A stretch of 64,000 bases of DNA from Paenibacillus apiarius (GTDB taxonomy: Bacteria; Bacillota; Bacilli; Paenibacillales; Paenibacillaceae), in NCBI RefSeq assembly GCF_017052585.1, contig NZ_JAFFHZ010000001.1, positions 4,898,001-4,962,000 on the forward strand. Direction: 5' to 3'. Positions 19,403 through 28,846 of the stretch are shown here, one piece after another. A program made the translations under genes and the position numbers. Numbering within the stretch: the stretch's first letter is position 1; each line of letters opens with the position of its first letter. The notes under the pieces are model-generated. The model saw only the letters and a list, made by a program, of their open reading frames with translations. It had not been told where the DNA came from and did no database searches.

Positions 19403-20117
19403 TTTTGCAGAGAGAAATCGAAAAGAAATTTTTCGAGATCCATTATCCATCGTTCTAGGTACGGCGTTACCATTAATTCTGTTAATTGTATTTACAAGGA
19501 TTGAAAAAAACGCGCCTCTCGATATGTTTAAAGCCGAAAATTTAACACCAGGTTTGATTGTATTCAGCTTTTCATTTTTAACGATGTTTTCTGCCATTTT
19601 AATTGCGAAAGACAAAAATAGCGCGTTTTTAACAAGACTATTTGCTTCACCATTAACAATCATGGATTATGTATTAGGCTATGCGTTACCGATGATTCCA
19701 CTTGCCTTATTACAAAGTATTGCTTGTTTTGTATTGGCAGTGTTTCTTGGTTTATCTTCAGGTCTAGTTAATATACTGCTCTGTATTTTAACGCTTGTGC
19801 CAATTGCAATTATGTCTATACTTCTTGGCCTATTTTCTGGTGCAATATTTACGGAAAAACAAATTTCAGGAATAGGTACAATTTATATTGCAGCAGTGTC
19901 CTTCTTAGGCGGTGCATGGATGGATATTAGCTTAATGGGTGGCACGTTTGAAAAAGTAAGTAATGCGCTTCCTTTTATTCATTCGATTCAATTAGCACGT
20001 GATGTTTTAGCGGGGAATTATGACACGTTTAATTCTCATATTTGGTGGAGTGTTGGCTATATGGTTCTTGCTTTAGTATTAGCAGGTTTTGCATTTATAC
20101 GTATGTGTAGGAAATAA
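19389..20117 (+). CDS. ABC-2 type exporter, permease subunit
   Basis: 242 residues with about six hydrophobic segments: near 22-38, 52-76, 98-122, 130-152, 166-184 and 220-238. The ABC-2 layout is clear, with a soluble N-terminus ending RNRKEIFRDP and a permease motif ending WWSVGYMVLALVLAG. It overlaps the ATPase gene and forms the membrane half of the same exporter. Codons are AT-rich compared with the polyketide genes upstream, which suggests a separate origin. A strong terminator follows. Confidence 0.9.
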   Translation: MKMLNFAERNRKEIFRDPLSIVLGTALPLILLIVFTRIEKNAPLDMFKAENLTPGLIVFSFSFLTMFSAILIAKDKNSAFLTRLFASPLTIMDYVLGYALPMIPLALLQSIACFVLAVFLGLSSGLVNILLCILTLVPIAIMSILLGLFSGAIFTEKQISGIGTIYIAAVSFLGGAWMDISLMGGTFEKVSNALPFIHSIQLARDVLAGNYDTFNSHIWWSVGYMVLALVLAGFAFIRMCRK

Positions 20118-20186
20118 TGTATTTTAAAGATTCATCCACCGAAATAATCAGCCTTTTTTATAAATTGAAAAGAAAATTCAAAACAA

Positions 20187-20230
20187 AGCAACCATTCTGA
20201 TCAATATTTTTATACATGGTTGCTTTTTTC
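20187..20230 (+). terminator. rho-independent terminator of the ABC operon
   Basis: AGCAACCAT and ATGGTTGCT form a 9-bp stem around an AT-rich loop, followed by TTTTTT. It lies about 70 bp after the permease stop. Confidence 0.85.
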
Positions 20231-20239
20231 GTATGCTAC

Positions 20240-20297
20240 TGCATAACTCTTACGGTTGCAACGTTTAGTGAAAGCAGAAACCGCAAGAACGTTATCT
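20240..20297 (+). repeat. possible compact attC-like site
   Basis: The 5' end reads TGCATAAC then TCTTACGGTT, and the 3' end reads AACCGCAAGAAC then GTTATCTGCA. The outer ends and inner arms are imperfect reverse complements, the layout of the larger cassette sites further along the window. It shares GCAAGAACGTTATCTG with them. It is much shorter (58 bp) and alone, so the call is tentative. Confidence 0.35.
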
Positions 20298-20342
20298 GCA
20301 ATAGCTGCAATTCATAATTCAATGAGGTAAGAGGAGACATGG

Positions 20343-20414
20343 ATGATTAAAACTAACAAATATTACTCTTACTTCCCATTCGGTGGAGAGGTTGGTTTTG
20401 GCAGTGAGACATGA
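20343..20414 (+). CDS. possible 23-residue peptide
   Basis: ATG 20343 lies 6 bases after GAGGAG. The peptide begins MIKTNKYYSYF and ends VGFGSET. It has no similarity I can name and starts just after the compact attC-like site. Only the good ribosome binding site supports it. Confidence 0.25.
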   Translation: MIKTNKYYSYFPFGGEVGFGSET

Positions 20415-20463
20415 TCATCGATCATCAGAATAAAGACCTATTTGAAGATAGAATTTGAATCAT

Positions 20464-20721
20464 TTATTTACCAGGAAGATATGGAGAGTAGATGGAATGA
20501 ATAAACAGGTAAACTACATATATAAAGGCGATGATGAGAGTTGAGTCGAAGAAGGCAGCTACAGCAGATCCCGCCTGGTGATTAACCACTGTAGAAAGAG
20601 AGCCGCCAACTAGGGAAAATGTTCGTACCCCTACAAACAAACCGAAAGGTGACGTCTCCATGAAAAAGTCTATTGAGGCATATATAATATTTGGAGCGTT
20701 ATTAACGAATTTATGAAAGAT
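20464..20721 (-). other. open frame with hydrophobic C-terminal half, coding status unsure
   Basis: The minus strand is open for about 86 codons. The translation looks protein-like, with a hydrophobic stretch STLIIAFIYVVYLFIHSIYS near the end. The only ATG (20661) has no ribosome binding site, and the frame extends upstream of it to a stop near 20722. It could be the C-terminal remnant of a lost membrane protein gene. No family is recognised. Confidence 0.25.
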
Positions 20722-20821
20722 AAAGGACTAATTGTCGAAATATGCTTGTTTTATAAAGAAAAGTTTCATAACCCTTCCTCCTCTCCTGTGGACTTGGGGA
20801 TAGTTGTATTCCAAAAACTGT

Positions 20822-21469
20822 ATGCAGGTTGTTTTAAATATCGAATACAATAATACAAATGAAACTACTCTTTCATATGATTGACTGCTTACAAATAATT
20901 TGCCTCGTGACTATCATTTGAATAGTGAACATAACGATGATGCCAAAGTTGCCCCGTTAGACTTAACAGATTCAGACATCACACTTTATGCCGATGCATA
21001 TGAAGTGACAAGTGATGTTTCCGGTAGTAAGAAAATCTTTATTTATGGGACATATAATTGGAAAGTCAAACCTAATTTCGCTTTTACAGATAAGATGTCA
21101 ATTGGATATCCAGTAACAAATGAATGGTACTTGAAAACCTCAGGAGGGAGCATCTTAGAGCATTACAGTCAAAATTGCAACTATAGTGGAAAATGGTATT
21201 GCGATGAATCAAGAACGCCATCTGATCATGATATTGGTCAAGGAGTCGCAGCAGCATATGATATATGGCTAGACTCAAGTTTGAAATCTGGTGAAACTCA
21301 GCAGTCTGTATACACCACTAAGATGAGTGGTAAATCAAACATCTTATTGAGATACGGTCACAGGTATCTGACCGGAACTCCTTCTATAGGGGTGTATCCT
21401 AGTGGATTAAGTGTAACGCCGGAGTTTGGCACCGAAACATTAGACTACAAAATTACAATATCGTGGTAA
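20822..21469 (+). pseudogene. secreted-type hypothetical protein with in-frame stop
   Basis: From TTG 20900 there are 189 residues rich in Tyr, Ser, Thr and Asp, ending DYKITISW, with a beta-sandwich look (alternating hydrophobic/polar strands) and a Cys pair (NCNYSGKWYC). The same frame is open upstream from ATG 20822 through NIEYNNTNETTLSYD and is broken by one TGA at 20882. The TTG has no ribosome binding site, so I read this as a gene damaged near its N-terminus, perhaps one that lost its signal peptide. No family assignment. Confidence 0.5.
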
Positions 21470-21476
21470 TATAATT

Positions 21477-21508
21477 TAATATACGGGGGGGATTCCCCTC
21501 GTATATTA
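21477..21508. promoter_or_regulatory. intergenic hairpin
   Basis: TAATATACG and CGTATATTA flank a G-run/C-run core, giving a stable stem just upstream of the ribosome binding site of the next small gene. No T-run follows on the plus strand, so it may be a processing or regulatory stem rather than a terminator. Confidence 0.5.
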
Positions 21509-21525
21509 TCATGAGGAGCTGAATT

Positions 21526-21699
21526 ATGAAGATATTTGGATACACTTTATTATCTGCTGTAGTCTCGTTTGTTGTATTTCATATTATACTTGCACTTTTG
21601 AAGGCATCGACTACTCAAGACGTAATTATTTCAATAGTAACTACCATTTCATTGCAACTTTCTGTGATATTAGGAATATTATTAACAAAAAAGAAATAG
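21526..21699 (+). CDS. 57-residue membrane protein
   Basis: ATG 21526 follows GAGGAG with 7-base spacing. The protein starts MKIFGYTLLSAVV and ends ILLTKKK. Two hydrophobic helices (about 5-25 and 33-52) are joined by KASTTQDV, with a short basic tail. It follows the secreted-type gene after a hairpin and could be a holin-like, immunity or accessory membrane peptide. No family is recognised; the call rests on the strong ribosome binding site and clean two-helix topology. Confidence 0.55.
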   Translation: MKIFGYTLLSAVVSFVVFHIILALLKASTTQDVIISIVTTISLQLSVILGILLTKKK

Positions 21700-21739
21700 A
21701 TTTAATTTTGAAAAGCATGAAACCAACAATCGACTTAAG

Positions 21740-22135
21740 TTACAAAATAAAATATAAATAAAATGTATTTGTCGCTGTATGTTTCTAACGTCTTTTCTAC
21801 CAACAGACGAGCCGTTTCCAAATCTGGGGCATCCAGAATTATGGATAAAGTGCTGAAGAATAGCCCGCACAAGGCCTCCAAGCTGGTCAGAGACCATGTA
21901 ATCTACACCCCGTAATCCACGCTGTTTGAGTTGTTGGAAGAACGCTCCCCAAGTCTCTTCATATTCCGAGTCACCGAGCATATGACCGAGCACTTCACGT
22001 ATCCGTCGTTATTTACTCCTATCGCGATTAAGAGCCCACGAGAACGCACACGACCGTCTTCTTGCACCTTCAAGTACATGGCATCTATCAGCATTAACGG
22101 AAATTGGCTGTCACCCAGCGGACGTTTCCTCACTT
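21740..22135 (-). pseudogene. IS256-family transposase fragment
   Basis: Two minus-strand frames together give a broken mutator-type transposase: LMLIDAMYLKVQEDGRVRS with the catalytic Asp, then GDSEYEETWGAFFQQLKQRG and VDYMVSDQLGGL with the second Asp. A frameshift near 21990 separates the two parts, and both the N-terminus and the Glu-containing C-terminus are missing. No terminal repeats were found. Confidence 0.75.
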
Positions 22136-22214
22136 GAATTCTTGTCTCATGTCATTCATTTTCTAAACGTACATTTTAAAGTTCAGAATTTTCAGTTGGT
22201 TGTTGCGACTTTTA

Positions 22215-22439
22215 ATGAAAGAGCAAAAAAAAGATATGAGCGCTGCTGGATTTATGAAAGGAGTATCTTTTACAAGCAAGGTAGGTGATCAAGAAATTGA
22301 GTTCCTATCGATGAAATATTCCTTGAAAGATGAATAAGGCAATATGGTTAGAGTCCATGATCCGAAAGGTATGGATATGTTTCTGATCGAAATAGGACAT
22401 CCATCCTTATCGATCAAAGATGAAATGGAAGGATTTTGA
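22215..22439 (+). pseudogene. short unknown gene with in-frame stop
   Basis: ATG 22215 gives MKEQKKDMSAAGFMKG and runs 40 codons to TAA 22335. The same frame continues through GNMVRVHDPKGMDMFLIEIG to TGA 22437, so a 74-residue protein appears to carry one nonsense codon. Not recognised. Confidence 0.35.
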
Positions 22440-22521
22440 ACTAAATTTACTCATTCCTGGTCTTATTTTATTTGTTCAACATATAATGATGGCAGATTGC
22501 ATGGAAAGGAGTGAAATTTCT

Positions 22522-22737
22522 ATGGGTAATGAACATAACACCGACGATGAATTGGAGAAGAAAAAGCGTGACGAAGAAGCTTTGGAGAAAAAGCAAAAAC
22601 GTGACGAAGAAGCTTTAGAGAAGAAGAAAAAACGTGACGAAGAAGCTTTGGCTAAGAAGCAAAATCGCGCTGATACTGACGAAAAAACTGACGATGATAC
22701 TGACGAAAAAACTGACGATGATAGTGATGATGATTAG
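22522..22737 (+). CDS. small highly charged repeat protein
   Basis: ATG 22522 follows AAAGGAG. 71 residues: an N-terminal MGNEHNTDDELE, then three copies of a unit like KKxKRDEEAL, then acidic TDEKTDDD repeats ending DSDDD. It is predicted to be wholly helical or disordered, with no signal peptide or membrane helix. Its acidic low-complexity tail and position recall the Asp-Ala repeat gene 1.2 kb downstream. Function unknown; a role at the cell or spore surface is conjecture. Confidence 0.6.
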   Translation: MGNEHNTDDELEKKKRDEEALEKKQKRDEEALEKKKKRDEEALAKKQNRADTDEKTDDDTDEKTDDDSDDD

Positions 22738-22823
22738 ATCGATAAATAAAACGCGCTTGGTCCTTTGAACTTCGACTCTAAATGCAGAATACCGAATTAA
22801 ATACCTACGCAGTGAAGAGATGG

Positions 22824-22848
22824 CTCCTGAATTCATCAGGAGTCCTCT
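22824..22848 (+). terminator. rho-independent terminator
   Basis: CTCCTGA and TCAGGAG (22824-22842) form a 7-bp stem with a 5-base loop, followed by TCCTCTTATTT. It lies about 90 bp after the charged repeat gene. Confidence 0.6.
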
Positions 22849-22879
22849 TATTTATGTCCACAGGTATCTTTCTGAGTTG

Positions 22880-23060
22880 GAGTACTTGATGTGCTCGTTT
22901 ATTATGGTTTCGGTTCGTTTCGTTGATTAGCTCGAAACGCTCTGATGGTGTCAATGTTTTCCAGCTTCGCTAGCTCTCCAGTGCGTTGAGCTTTTTTAGG
23001 AGATCATTTTCCGCTTCTTGGAGTTTGATTCTTACCCTCGTTTTAACTTTTCCTCCCGCG
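22880..23060 (-). pseudogene. IS3-family transposase fragment
   Basis: The minus strand gives VRIKLQEAENDLLKKLNALES and, beyond a stop, SWKTLTPSERFELINET. These are the coiled-coil end of an IS3-type OrfA and the start of OrfB. It is heavily broken and directly abuts an IS256 remnant. Confidence 0.55.
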
Positions 23061-23560
23061 GCTATAGAGGCTCACGCCAGCAGCCATAGACGTTCTCCTG
23101 ACCGCCAACGTAGTAGCAGAGAGTCTGGCGGTGTCCTTCCTCGTCGATGCCCGTGGCAAAACACCGCTACCGTGCCGCGTTAACTTTGCTTACAGACCGT
23201 CCAGGTAAGTGAGGCATACCGTTTCTGCATGGGACTTGCCAGTTCTTGAAAACTTCAAACACAGTAGCGCTGATACTGACGGTGGTGGGGGAGTAGTGGC
23301 TGCCAAATATATTCTCGATGAATCGGGCGACATCGCGGGTCCCCATGCCGCTTTTATAGATCTGGATGACGGGTCCCTCCAGCCATCCGCCTTGTAGGGC
23401 TCATAATCCTTGCGTTTGGAACTGACCGTTACGGTCAAGTGGAACTTCGAGCTTCTTGATATTGACGTATTTGATGTGCAGGCCACGGTATCCTTTGCGG
23501 TTGTTACGCTGCTCTTCCTGTTTGCCCTCCATGAATTGCTTATGTACAACTTTAACAAAT
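23060..23560 (-). pseudogene. IS256-family transposase fragment, N-terminal half
   Basis: Minus-strand pieces in different frames read NRKGYRGLHIKYVNIKKLEVPLDRN (partly), GMGTRDVARFIENIFGSHYS, then GIDEEGHRQTLCYYVGG. These match the order of mutator-type transposases. At least two frameshifts and stops are visible, and the catalytic C-terminal half is absent. Confidence 0.7.
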
Positions 23561-23908
23561 AATTACAGGTAATATTCAACAATATACTATACAACATTTT
23601 TTACATAGATTGGATAGCATGTTTCCGAATAAAGTAGTTATCGAGTAGAGTCCTCTCTTGGTGATCTCGCAATCCAGAGTATACCCTACTTTTTTTGTGC
23701 CTTACTAGGCTCCAATTCATGGTACAAAAACTACTATCAGAACCTTGATTCACCACTACGAATGAAACACGAATTTCATTCGAACGAGCTCGTCAATCAT
23801 AGCTGCACCATAGTGCAACATAATCAGCTATACTTTGATGACTTCGCCCTGAACAAGCAGAGACATCGCTTAATATAATAATCTTGTAGTAGAGAGGAGG
23901 AGAATGTT
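23561..23908. other. gap upstream of the Asp-Ala repeat gene
   Basis: No gene. A perfect 9-bp stem with a 6-base loop lies at 23759-23782 (CGAATGAAA and TTTCATTCG). TATAAT at 23874-23879 could be a -10 element for the next gene, but no good -35 is seen. GAGGAGG at 23892-23898 is the ribosome binding site. Confidence 0.45.
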
Positions 23909-26900
23909 TTGGGGAGAAAAGACGATAAATGTGACTTGAATAAGGATATATCATTATATAACGGTAATGACGCTGACGCTGATGCAGATGCAGATGCAGA
24001 TGCGGACGCTGACGCCGACGCCGATGTGAAGACCTATGCGAAAGCTGATGCGGATGCTAATGCAAAAGCGATAGCCGATGCAGATGCCAAAGCTGATGCA
24101 GATGCGGATGCCGACGCCGATGCCGATGCGGATGCCGACGCCGACGCGAAAGCTGACGCTGATGCCGATGCCGATGCCGATGCGGATGCTGAATCTGATG
24201 CCGACGCTGATGCCGATGCCGATGCTGACGCGGATGCGGATGCGGATGCCGACGCGAAAGCTGAATCTGATGCTGACGCTGATGCCGATGCGGATGCTGA
24301 ATCTGATGCCGACGCCGACGCCGACGCCGACGCCGATGCGGATGCGGACGCCGATGCCGATGCGGATGCTGAATCTGATGCTGACGCTGATGCCGATGCG
24401 GATGCTGAATCTGATGCCGACGCCGATGCTGATGCGGATGCCGATGCGGATGCGGATGCGGATGCGGATGCCGATGCGGATGCGGATGCGGATGCGGATG
24501 CGGATGCCGATGCGGATGCTGATGCGGATGCGGATGCGGATGCTGACGCCGATGCCGACGCGGATGCTGACGCGGATGCCGACGCGGATGCGGATGCTGA
24601 CGCCGATGCCGACGCTGATGCGGATGCGGATGCTGACGCTGATGCGGATGCTGACGCTGACGCCGATGCGGATGCTGACGCCGATGCGGATGCGGATGCC
24701 GATGCTGACGCTGATGCGGATGCGGATGCGGATGCGGATGCTGACGCCGATGCGGATGCGGATGCGGATGCGGATGCTGACGCTGATGCCGACGCCGACG
24801 CCGACGCGGATGCGGATGCTGACGCCGACGCGGATGCTGACGCTGATGCGGATGCGGATGCTGACGCCGACGCGGATGCTGACGCTGATGCCGACGCTGA
24901 TGCGGATGCTGACGCCGACGCTGATGCGGATGCGGATGCGGATGCTGACGCTGATGCTGACGCCGATGCGGATGCTGATGCTGACGCAGATGCCGACGCG
25001 GATGCGGATGCGGATGCTGACGCCGACGCTGATGCTGACGCCGATGCCGACGCCGATGCGGATGCGGATGCTGACGCTGATGCCGACGCTGATGCGGATG
25101 CTGACGCCGACGCGGATGCTGACGCAGATGCCGACGCCGACGCCGATGCGGATGCTGACGCCGACGCGGATGCTGACGCCGATGCTGACGCTGATGCGGA
25201 TGCTGACGCTGACGCAGATGCCGACGCCGACGCTGATGCTGACGCCGATTCGACAGCTTGTGCGGATGCGAAAGCCGACGCAGATGCCGACGCGGATGCT
25301 GACGCAGATGCTGACGCCGATGCTGACGCCGACGCGGATGCTGACGCCGATGCCGACGCCGACGCCGATGCTGACGCCGACGCGGATGCTGACGCCGATG
25401 CCGACGCCGACGCCGATGCGGATGCGGACGCGGATGCTGACGCCGATGCGGATGCTGACGCCGACGCTGATGCTGACGCCGACGCGGATGCGGACGCGGA
25501 TGCTGACGCCGATGCTGATGCTGACGCTGATGCTGATGCTGATGCGGATGCGGATGCTGACGCCGACGCGGATGCTGACGCCGACGCGGATGCTGACGCC
25601 GATGCGGATGCGGACGCGGATGCGGATGCGGATGCTGACGCCGACGCTGATGCAGATGCTGACGCTGATGCTGATGCTGATGCGGATGCGGATGCTGATG
25701 CTGACGCAGATGCTGATGCTGACGCTGACGCCGACGCTGATGCGGATGCTGATGCGGATGCTGACGCCGATGCGGATGCTGACGCTGATGCGGATGCGGA
25801 CGCCGATGCCGATGCGGATGCTGATGCGGATGCTGACGCTGATGCGGATGCAGATGCTGATGCGGATGCGGACGCTGATGCGGATGCTGACGCTGATGCG
25901 GATGCGGATGCTGACGCTGACGCAGATGCTGATGCGGATGCGGACGCCGACGCCGACGCTGATGCGGATGCTGACGCTGATGCGGATGCTGACGCCGATG
26001 CGGATGCTGACGCCGATGCTGATGCTGACGCCGATGCGGATGCTGACGCCGATGCGGATGCTGACGCCGATGCGGATGCTGACGCAGATGCGGATGCGGA
26101 TGCCGATGCTGATGCTGACGCCGATGCTGACGCTGATGCAGATGCCGATGCCGATGCTGACGCTGATGCGGATGCTGACGCCGATGCTGATGCGGACGCT
26201 GATGCCGATGCGGATGCGGATGCTGACGCCGATGCGGATGCGGATGCAGATGCTGACGCTGATGCGGATGCTGACGCCGATGCGGACGCTGATGCTGACG
26301 CCGATGCTGACGCTGATGCGGATGCTGATGCGGACGCTGATGCGGATGCGGATGCGGATGCGGATGCTGATGCTGACGCTGATGCGGATGCTGACGCCGA
26401 TGCGGATGCCGATGCAGATGCGGATGCGGATGCTGATGCGGATGCCGATGCGGACGCCGATGCGGATGCTGACGCTGATGCCGATGCAGATGCTGACGCT
26501 GACGCTGACGCTGACGCTGAATCTGACGCCGATGCAGACGCTGATGCAGACGCTGATGCAGACGCTGACGCTGAATCTGACGCCGATGCAGACGCTGATG
26601 CAGACGCTGATGCTGACGCCGATGCGGATGCTGACGCTGAATCTGATGCCGACGCCGATGCCGATGCGGATGCTGACGCTGACGCCGATGCGGATGCAGA
26701 CGCTGACGCCGATGCGGATGCAGACGCTGACGCCGATGCGGATGCAGATGCAGATGCTGACGCCGACGCCGATGCGGATGCGGATGCTGACGCCGACGCC
26801 GATGCGGATGCTGACGCCGATGCGGATGCGGATGCAGACGCTGACGCTGAATCTGACGCCGATGCGGATGCGGATGCTGACGCTGAATCTGACGCCGACG

Positions 26901-28021
26901 CCGATGCGGATGCAGACGCTGATGCAGATGCAGACGCTGATGCGGATGCTGACGCTGAATCTGATGCCGATGCTGACGCCGATGCGGATGCCGACGCTGA
27001 TGCGGATGCGGATGCAGATGCGGATGCGGATGCCGATGCGGATGCAGATGCGGATGCAGACGCCGATGCGGATGCAGACGCTGAATCTGATGCCGATGCT
27101 GACGCCGATGCGGATGCCGATGCGGATGCAGATGCGGATGCTGACGCCGATGCGGATGCTGACGCTGAATCTGACGCCGACGCTGACGCTGACGCTGATG
27201 CTGACGCTGATGCGGATGCGGATGCCGATGCTGAATCTGATGCCGACGCTGATGCAGACGCCGATGCGGATGCAGACGCTGACGCCGACGCCGATGCAGA
27301 CGCTGAATCTGACGCAGATGCCGACGCAGATGCGGATGCTGATGCAGACGCGGACGCGGACGCCGACGCCGATGCGGATGCGGATGCCGACGCCGACGCC
27401 GATGCAGACGCGGACGCCGACGCCGATGCAGACGCTGACGCCGACGCTGATGCAGACGCTGACGCTGATGCGGATGCGGATGCTGACGCTGACGCTGACG
27501 CTGAATCTGATGCCGACGCTGATGCAGACGCTGATGCGGATGCCGACGCGGACGCCGATGCCGACGCCGACGCCGATGCTGACGCCGATGCCGATGCGGA
27601 TGCGGATGCTGACGCCGACGCGGACGCTGATTCCGATGCGGATGCTGACGCCGACGCGGACGCTGATTCCGATGCGGATGCGGATGCAGACGCTGATGCG
27701 GATGCGGATGCTGACGCTGATGCGGATGCGGATGCTGACGCTGATTCCGATGCGGATGCAAAAGCTGACTCTGGGCACAATACTTTTACAAACGGGAACA
27801 ATACCATCATCAACTACACCGATAATACTGGTGCATATATCGCTATGACAATGTATGCAATTACTATGTTGGAAGCCGTAAAGGGAAGCCACAATTCAAA
27901 CAGGATAGATGCCCTAATCTCCAACCTAACTAATACACTGAATGGGTTGATACAAGGAGAAAACGGTAATCGCAAAGTTATCCTTGATACTATTAATTCT
28001 CTCAAAAAAGAGAAAGATTGA
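23909..28021 (+). CDS. giant Asp-Ala repeat protein
   Basis: TTG 23909 lies about 10 bases after GAGGAGG; the ATG at 23904 is out of frame and stops at once. 1370 residues. A 20-residue head ([16 protein letters not shown]) is followed by about 1265 residues of Asp-Ala dipeptides, broken only by scattered ESDA and KADA variants, late SDA variants and one [12 protein letters not shown] unique 85-residue tail follows, from [19 protein letters not shown] to INSLKKEKD. No signal peptide, sortase motif or membrane helix is visible. The protein should be extremely acidic and soluble, probably extended and calcium-binding, by analogy with Asp-rich biomineral proteins and staphylococcal Ser-Asp stalks. 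A small partner gene follows 10 bp later. A surface, spore-coat or biofilm role is inference only. Confidence 0.8.
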   Translation: MGRKDDKCDLNKDISLYNGNDADADADADADADADADADVKTYAKADADANAKAIADADAKADADADADADADADADADAKADADADADADADAESDADADADADADADADADADAKAESDADADADADAESDADADADADADADADADADADAESDADADADADAESDADADADADADADADADADADADADADADADADADADADADADADADADADADADADADADADADADADADADADADADADADADADADADADADADADADADADADADADADADADADADADADADADADADADADADADADADADADADADADADADADADADADADADADADADADADADADADADADADADADADADADADADADADADADADADADADADADADADADADADADADADADADADADADADADADADADADADADADADADADADSTACADAKADADADADADADADADADADADADADADADADADADADADADADADADADADADADADADADADADADADADADADADADADADADADADADADADADADADADADADADADADADADADADADADADADADADADADADADADADADADADADADADADADADADADADADADADADADADADADADADADADADADADADADADADADADADADADADADADADADADADADADADADADADADADADADADADADADADADADADADADADADADADADADADADADADADADADADADADADADADADADADADADADADADADADADADADADADADADADADADADADADADADADADADADADADADADADADADADADADADADADADADADADADADADADADADAESDADADADADADADADAESDADADADADADADADADADAESDADADADADADADADADADADADADADADADADADADADADADADADADADADADADADADADADADAESDADADADADAESDADADADADADADADADADADAESDADADADADADADADADADADADADADADADADADADADAESDADADADADADADADADADADADADAESDADADADADADADADADADAESDADADADADADADADADADADAESDADADADADADADADADADADADADADADADADADADADADADADADADADADADADADADADAESDADADADADADADADADADADADADADADADADADADADADSDADADADADADSDADADADADADADADADADADADADSDADAKADSGHNTFTNGNNTIINYTDNTGAYIAMTMYAITMLEAVKGSHNSNRIDALISNLTNTLNGLIQGENGNRKVILDTINSLKKEKD
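23969..27764 (+). repeat. GAY-GCN hexanucleotide tandem repeat, about 3.8 kb
   Basis: About 630 imperfect copies of a 6-bp unit code for Asp-Ala. Third-base variation (GAT/GAC and GCA/GCC/GCG/GCT) breaks the DNA repeat while the dipeptide is kept, so purifying selection acts on the protein. The repeat leaves several other frames open, including antisense Ser-Ala and Arg/His-rich frames; these are by-products. Confidence 0.9.
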
Positions 28022-28031
28022 GGGGGATTGT

Positions 28032-28373
28032 ATGACACGAACAAATGTCTCACGCTGTACGATTCCTACGAATAAAGATAACGACAGCCTTTATGTGAAA
28101 GTTAAGAACAATAACGGAAAATCTAGTCGTCAATTCGAAATGAATGTATACGATAAAGATTCTTCAACAAAAGAATCATTACCCATATATGTAGATGACC
28201 AACTTACACTTACCGATACCCTGGAGCCGGGAGCAGAAAAAGTCTATAAAGTAGACGTATCGAGTGTGGATGGAAAGGTTATTTTCGAGATTATTCAAAA
28301 AACGGGCGGCTCAGGTATTAAAGTTTCCAGAAATAGCAAAAATCCATCTACTTTAGAATTGAAAATTAAATAA
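28032..28373 (+). CDS. 113-residue partner of the Asp-Ala protein
   Basis: ATG 28032 follows GAGGGGGAT, 10 bp after the repeat gene, so the two are co-transcribed. The protein begins MTRTNVSRCTIPTNKDN and has alternating beta-strand patterns (LYVKVKNNNG, FEMNVYDKD, VYKVDVSSVDGKVIFEI). There is a single Cys near the N-terminus and no signal peptide. A small beta-sandwich protein seems likely. Self-assembling spore-appendage proteins of Bacillus have a comparable size and N-terminal Cys arrangement, but I see no firm sequence match and give this only as an idea. Confidence 0.7.
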   Translation: MTRTNVSRCTIPTNKDNDSLYVKVKNNNGKSSRQFEMNVYDKDSSTKESLPIYVDDQLTLTDTLEPGAEKVYKVDVSSVDGKVIFEIIQKTGGSGIKVSRNSKNPSTLELKIK

Positions 28374-28380
28374 ACTCTCA

Positions 28381-28426
28381 TGACCCGACCGGGTCAAAGG
28401 CTATGATGAATAATCATAGCCTTTTT
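28381..28426 (+). terminator. terminator of the Asp-Ala operon
   Basis: A small perfect hairpin TGACCC-GACC-GGGTCA (28381-28396) is followed directly by a long stem, AAAGGCTATGAT with ATCATAGCCTTT, and then a T-run. Confidence 0.9.
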
Positions 28427-28429
28427 TAC

Positions 28430-28698
28430 GCGCTTGGCAGCAGCGTTTAGCTGTCTGATAGTGCAATGGCCCCGGAATCTCTTTTAAATAAGCGACATAT
28501 GGATCGAGCTCTGTTGGTTTTCCAACAGCCGTTATGTTTGCTAATTCTGTAGAGTCGATGTGAATTCAACTGTGATGGACATGCTTCGTTAAGTGGAGGT
28601 AATCTTCCTGCGCGTGCTACCGGTTACGCTACACCTGAAAGTTGGAAGAGACGATAGCTTAATTAATATGGTGAGTATTTCTAGGAAGTCGCTGACAA
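28430..28698. other. gap with a degraded coding fragment
   Basis: The minus strand between about 28570 and 28440 reads IHIDSTELANITAVGKP and ELDPYVAYLKEIPGPLHY in one frame. It looks like a protein fragment, possibly a transposase relic, but I cannot assign it. The rest shows nothing recognisable. Confidence 0.25.
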
Positions 28699-28699
28699 C

Positions 28700-28846
28700 C
28701 TATAACACCGTATTCACGCTACAGGGCTACCGCCTCTTGGTTGACAGTTGTATAATCGTGGGAGAAGCTCAGTCAACAAACGGCCCAGCCTAAGATAAGA
28801 GCTATTCTAAGGCTGGGTGTTTCGTGAATACAAGAACTTTATGCGT
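28700..28846 (+). repeat. attC-like site, isolated
   Basis: The 5' end CTATAAC-ACC-GTATTCACG is matched at the 3' end by CGTGAATAC-AAGAAC-TTTATGC. The inner stem CCCAGCCT/AGGCTGGG is perfect. It is the same type as the array at 40.3-56.6 kb but 11.5 kb away from it. The usual GTT is CTT here. Confidence 0.7.

Noticed and set aside
22615..22836. Antisense ORF over the charged repeat gene
   Set aside because: It is a by-product of repetitive purine-rich coding sequence without a start signal.
23954..27892. Long antisense and alternative-frame ORFs over the Asp-Ala repeat (about 1230-1310 codons)
   Set aside because: A GAY-GCN hexamer leaves several frames without stops by chance. These frames have no ribosome binding sites and only low-complexity Ser-Ala, Arg/His or Met/Leu-rich products.
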